Shown piece by piece: positions 60,991 to 64,000 of a stretch of DNA of 64,000 nt. The number at the start of each line of letters is the position of its first letter. Positions within the stretch are counted from its first letter, which is position 1. Source of the DNA: Yamagishiella unicocca. Taxonomy: Eukaryota; Chlorophyta; Chlorophyceae; Chlamydomonadales; Volvocaceae. Location of the stretch: contig BDSL01000057.1 of NCBI GenBank assembly GCA_003116995.1, positions 62,001 to 126,000 of the forward strand. The letters run 5' to 3'. The translations under genes were made by a program, and so were the position numbers. The notes under the pieces were generated by a model that was not told where the DNA came from, searched no databases, and saw only the letters and a program-made list of their open reading frames with translations.

Positions 60991-63396
60991 CAATACGTAT
61001 AACAATGTAAGCCTAAAGTGTCACAGCACGGCGGATAGCCGTCAATGTGACACTCCCAAGGCTAGAGTTCTCCAAGGGGTACGATATGCTTGCCCCTTCC
61101 AAGAACCAGCATTCTCCCGCTGAGAAGCCGACGCAAAGCAGGCCTTCGAGAGCACCGTAGTAGTGTAGGGCCCTTCAATACGTATAACAATGTAAGCCTA
61201 AAGTGTCACAGCACGGCGGATAGCCGTCAATGTGACACTCCCAAGGCTAGAGCTCTCCAAGGGGTACGATATGCTTGCCCCTTCCAAGAACCAGCATTCT
61301 CACGCTGAGAAGCCGACGCAAAGCAGGCCTTCGAGAGCACCGTAGTAGTGTAGGGCCCTTCAATACGTATAACAATGTAAGCCTAAAGTGTCACAGCACG
61401 GCGGATAGCCGTCAATGTGACACTCCCAAGGCTAGAGTTCTCCAAGGGGTACGATATGCTTGCCCCTTCCAAGAACCAGCATTCTCCCGCTGAGAAGCCG
61501 ACGCAAAGCAGGCCTTCGAGAGAGAGAGAGAGAGACCGCGTTACAGTGGCCGCACGACAGGCGGCACCCGCCCTTATCCCGGCGGGAAAGCACTGCGGAA
61601 GAGACACGGAACCAAGGTCGGGTACGGGCAACAGCAGGCAAACAGCATCATGCAAAGTCAGCACAAGCGACGGCAGGACACGGCCCCATGCAGGCCACCC
61701 TTACGCGTCAAAACCACCACAAAAGCCCCCATTGGCTCACCTGCCCATCACCCGCACCACGCGTATCTCGAACCAGCAAAGGTGGCACCAGGAAAGAAAG
61801 AACGAAAGAACAAACAGCATCCAAGGCAGGCTAGCTAGGGCGGCACGGCGCACATGAGCCGACCCCCGGTTACGAACAAAAATGGGTGGTCCACCCCCAC
61901 GTCACCCCAGTCCTTGCGGGGCAAACCCAAGCCCGCAAAGTCCCGCAGCAAGGCCCAGAACTTAGCAAGGAGGCCAGAACGCATAGCAGCAGGGAGGGTG
62001 GTGCCGGAGAGCCGATGAGAGTGTATGTACCGGCGCGCCCACTCCATCGCGTTGAGCGCCGCCAACGCCACCACATCCCACACACACTGCAGCACAGTGG
62101 TCGGATCCGGCGACACACACAACCACACATGCTCACGCGTGACCCCGCACCCACAGCAGACTTCCAGTTCATCCCAGAGCGGGCGGACGAGGGGGCAAGA
62201 CCAAAAGTGATGCAAGCGCGGCGACTCGGCCACACCCGCTGCAGCGGGGTAACAGCCGCAAGCACACGGTTCGGGTGGGACCAGCGGGAGGTGAGAGGAG
62301 CCCGGCATGGGCACCCCGTCAACCGCCAGCCGCCAGAGGACCTCCTTCCACCGCGGCTCCCACTTAAGACGCTTCCACAACCGCCGCCATACCGCGCGTA
62401 ACGCCACAAGGGCCGCCTCGGGCGTGGCAGCCACAGCAGGGGACAGCCCGAGCGCCTCCCGCACATACGCCGCATGACAGGCCTGCCTGGGGCGCTCCAG
62501 TTCCGCCGCCTGGAGCAGGGTGCCCAGCTTGACGGTGAAGGAGGTGAGGGGCAGCACGGCGTCCACACCCAGCCGCCACCCCAGGCGAGCAAGGAGGAGA
62601 GCATCCACCTCGTCAGGCGACGGCGGGGCGGGGCCATCGGGCGCCAGGCGAGCAGCAGCGAGCCATGCGGGCGAGATGTCAGAAAGGAGAGCGGCCACCG
62701 CAGCCCGCGCCGCGATGCGATCTTGGAGCGCACCCATGGCCAGCTCGGAGGGCGCCAGCTCGTGCCGTACGAGCGTCGTCCAGCGCTCAGCCAGCCGGCT
62801 GAAGATGGCCATGCCCGGCGTCGTCGCCAGGGCATGGGCGCGCTCCACCTCAAACGCGGTCATAGCGTCCTGCACCCGGACGGCGTCGCCGACGGTCAGC
62901 AGGCGGCGGCACATGGTGAGGGGGCCATGGATAGCCTCCAACCCCGGCCGCCGGCCCGGCGCCCCCGCGTTGGGCAGGAGCGGGTTGCCCCACAGCGGCG
63001 CGTTGAAGCACCAGACGCCCGGCTCCAGGGGGGGGTCCGCGACGTCAGACAGGGGGGGGAGGTGACCGAGGCTCGTGGCAAGCCGGTGGATGTCCGGGGG
63101 CAAGCTGAAGGGGGCGCCGAGCCACGGGCCATCCGGGCGAGCTGTGGTGACGGCCAGCGGGCGGAAGGCAGGGTGGAGGGTAGAGAGGAAGGAGACCGCA
63201 ATCCGGATCCACGGCGCGCGGGCAGCCGGGGGCTGCAGCGCGGAGCGGGCGACCGTCAGGCTCCACTTGGCATGCCGGCTGAGGACATGCAGCCGAAGGG
63301 GCAGTACACCGAAGCCGCCGATGGTGGGATGACCGGAGAGCAGGCGGAGGGGGACACCAGTGAAACGGCGAGAGCACCGTAGTAGTGTAGGGCCCT
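60991..63396 (-). mobile_element. Head-to-tail array from a LINE: two 185-bp deleted units and one 2.0-kb unit
   Basis: Units start with CAATACGTATAACAATG at 60991, 61176 and 61361. Units 1 and 2 are 185 bp; unit 3 runs to 63396. All end in GAGCACCGTAGTAGTG followed by TAGGGCCCT (63373-63396 in unit 3). In the short units the sequence jumps from the shared 3' part directly to this end at a GAGAG string, exactly where unit 3 has a GA microsatellite (61520-61534) followed by the retrotransposon body. The short units are therefore internally deleted forms of the long one. Coding direction is minus. No clear target-site duplication is visible. Zepp-type algal LINEs are known for head-to-tail arrays; belonging to that clade is inference. 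Confidence 0.78.
61835..63396 (-). pseudogene. 5'-truncated LINE ORF2 C-terminal part (post-RT region with zf-RVT-like motif)
   Basis: Open minus-strand frame of about 520 codons inside the array's long unit, ending in a stop at 61835. It matches the part of non-LTR retrotransposon polyproteins that follows the reverse transcriptase: a GG-G motif near the start (HPTIGGFGVLPLRLHV) and a C-terminal CACGCY...HHFWSCPL...LWDEL pattern, the Cys/His zinc-binding region (zf-RVT type). The palm motif with two aspartates is absent, and there is no endonuclease domain. The copy is truncated and cannot move by itself. The frame continues a few codons past 63396 into flanking DNA, which is not part of the element. 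Confidence 0.75.
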
Positions 63397-63486
63397 CTAA
63401 TAAACTATATATATATAAAATAAAGCATTGTTGGCATGAAGCCAACCTGCCCCAGGCCATAGCCTGGCAGACCTGCGGAAGATTCA

Positions 63487-63558
63487 GGTCCTGTGGTCTA
63501 GTGGTTAGGACATCAGACTCTGAATCTGGTAACCCGAGTTCAAGTCTCGGCAGGACCT
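63487..63558 (+). tRNA. tRNA-Gln (anticodon CTG)
   Basis: 72 bases forming a full cloverleaf. The acceptor stem GGTCCTG pairs with CAGGACC. The anticodon loop is CTCTGAA, with anticodon CTG at its centre. The T arm is CCGAG-TTCAAGT-CTCGG. There is no intron. A run of T (63558-63562) follows directly and fits RNA polymerase III termination. It lies 90 bp right of the LINE array. The internal A and B boxes (the latter around GTTCAAGTC) are present. Confidence 0.96.
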
Positions 63559-63562
63559 TTTT

Positions 63563-64000
63563 ATGTATTATTTCAATTGGATTTTACTTCCTGTCCCTTT
63601 TTATTCTGTAGTTGGTGGGTAGGACATTTTGGGTCTCACTTATCCCTTCTGCTTCTGTAGCTGGAGGGTAGGACGTTTTGGATAGTGCTGCCAGTACGCT
63701 GCACGCTGTGGTCGTGTTTTGCTGCCGCAAGCTATGGCGGGGTGGGTGGACATGCAGGGGCGGGTGGATGGGCACTTTACGCTGTATGAGGTGTGCGCAA
63801 TTTAAATCGAGCGTTATCTTGAAACTGTTTCAAACTGGCGCTGAGATGATTGCCCTAGAACGTGCCGCCGGACGTATGGGCCGTATTGGGGACGCGGACT
63901 GCCGTTTTGTTTTTACGCCTTTCGATCTGAGATATATTTTTTACTAGCTGGAAACTGTAAACGCGGTATCGCTATTCCCTGAAGCCACGCCCGCACGCTG
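63563..64000. other. Right-edge sequence; nothing recognised
   Basis: Contains two diverged copies of a GGTAGGACATTTTGG-type string (about 63618 and 63666) but no gene, exon or RNA I can support. Confidence 0.4.

Noticed and set aside
62474..63382. 302-codon plus-strand frame in the LINE array
   Set aside because: It is the shadow of the retrotransposon frame on the minus strand and has no motifs.

Overview
This window is nuclear DNA of a green alga, most likely a volvocine chlorophyte (the Chlamydomonas, Gonium or Volvox group). The signs are high GC, genes cut into dozens of short exons by GT-AG introns, TGTAA poly(A) signals, TTTAGGG/TTTTAGGG telomere-type repeats inside introns, and an SPPPSPP stretch in an extracellular domain. 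The species is inferred. The gene models below come from joining exons by hand, using splice sites, matching phases and known protein motifs.

Layout. (1) 529-14483 holds a tandem duplication of about 7 kb (copy A 529-7516, copy B 7543-14483). (2) A minus-strand gene at 10275-25133 encodes a large inositol-polyphosphate 5-phosphatase with a C2 domain before the catalytic domain and a C2-like region after it. Its 3' third lies in copy B. Copy A carries a second, 5'-truncated version of that third. (3) 25134-27735 is an AT-richer divergent intergenic region. (4) A plus-strand gene at 27736-45166 encodes a TIR-like/NACHT/WD40 STAND protein of about 2,000-2,140 residues, an NLR-type architecture. 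(5) 45167-47314 is intergenic. (6) A plus-strand gene at 47315-57969 encodes a single-pass receptor-like kinase of 1,181 residues. (7) 57970-60990 has no recognised gene. (8) 60991-63396 is a head-to-tail array from a LINE retrotransposon, followed by a tRNA-Gln(CTG) at 63487-63558.

Introns are unusually rich in repeats. Most long introns hold a minisatellite, and several arrays run directly into a splice site. Short dispersed elements recur near splice sites of all three genes, telomere-like tracts sit just after 5' splice sites, and one intron contains a pure CTG tract of 424 bp. Most long open frames here are artefacts of these repeats.

The most interesting biology is the pair of neighbouring plus-strand genes: an intracellular NLR-like sensor with a TIR-like N-terminus that keeps the WCLYE glutamate, and a membrane receptor-like kinase with a non-RD (HGD) catalytic loop. 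Any immune or self-recognition role, or any joint function, is inference.
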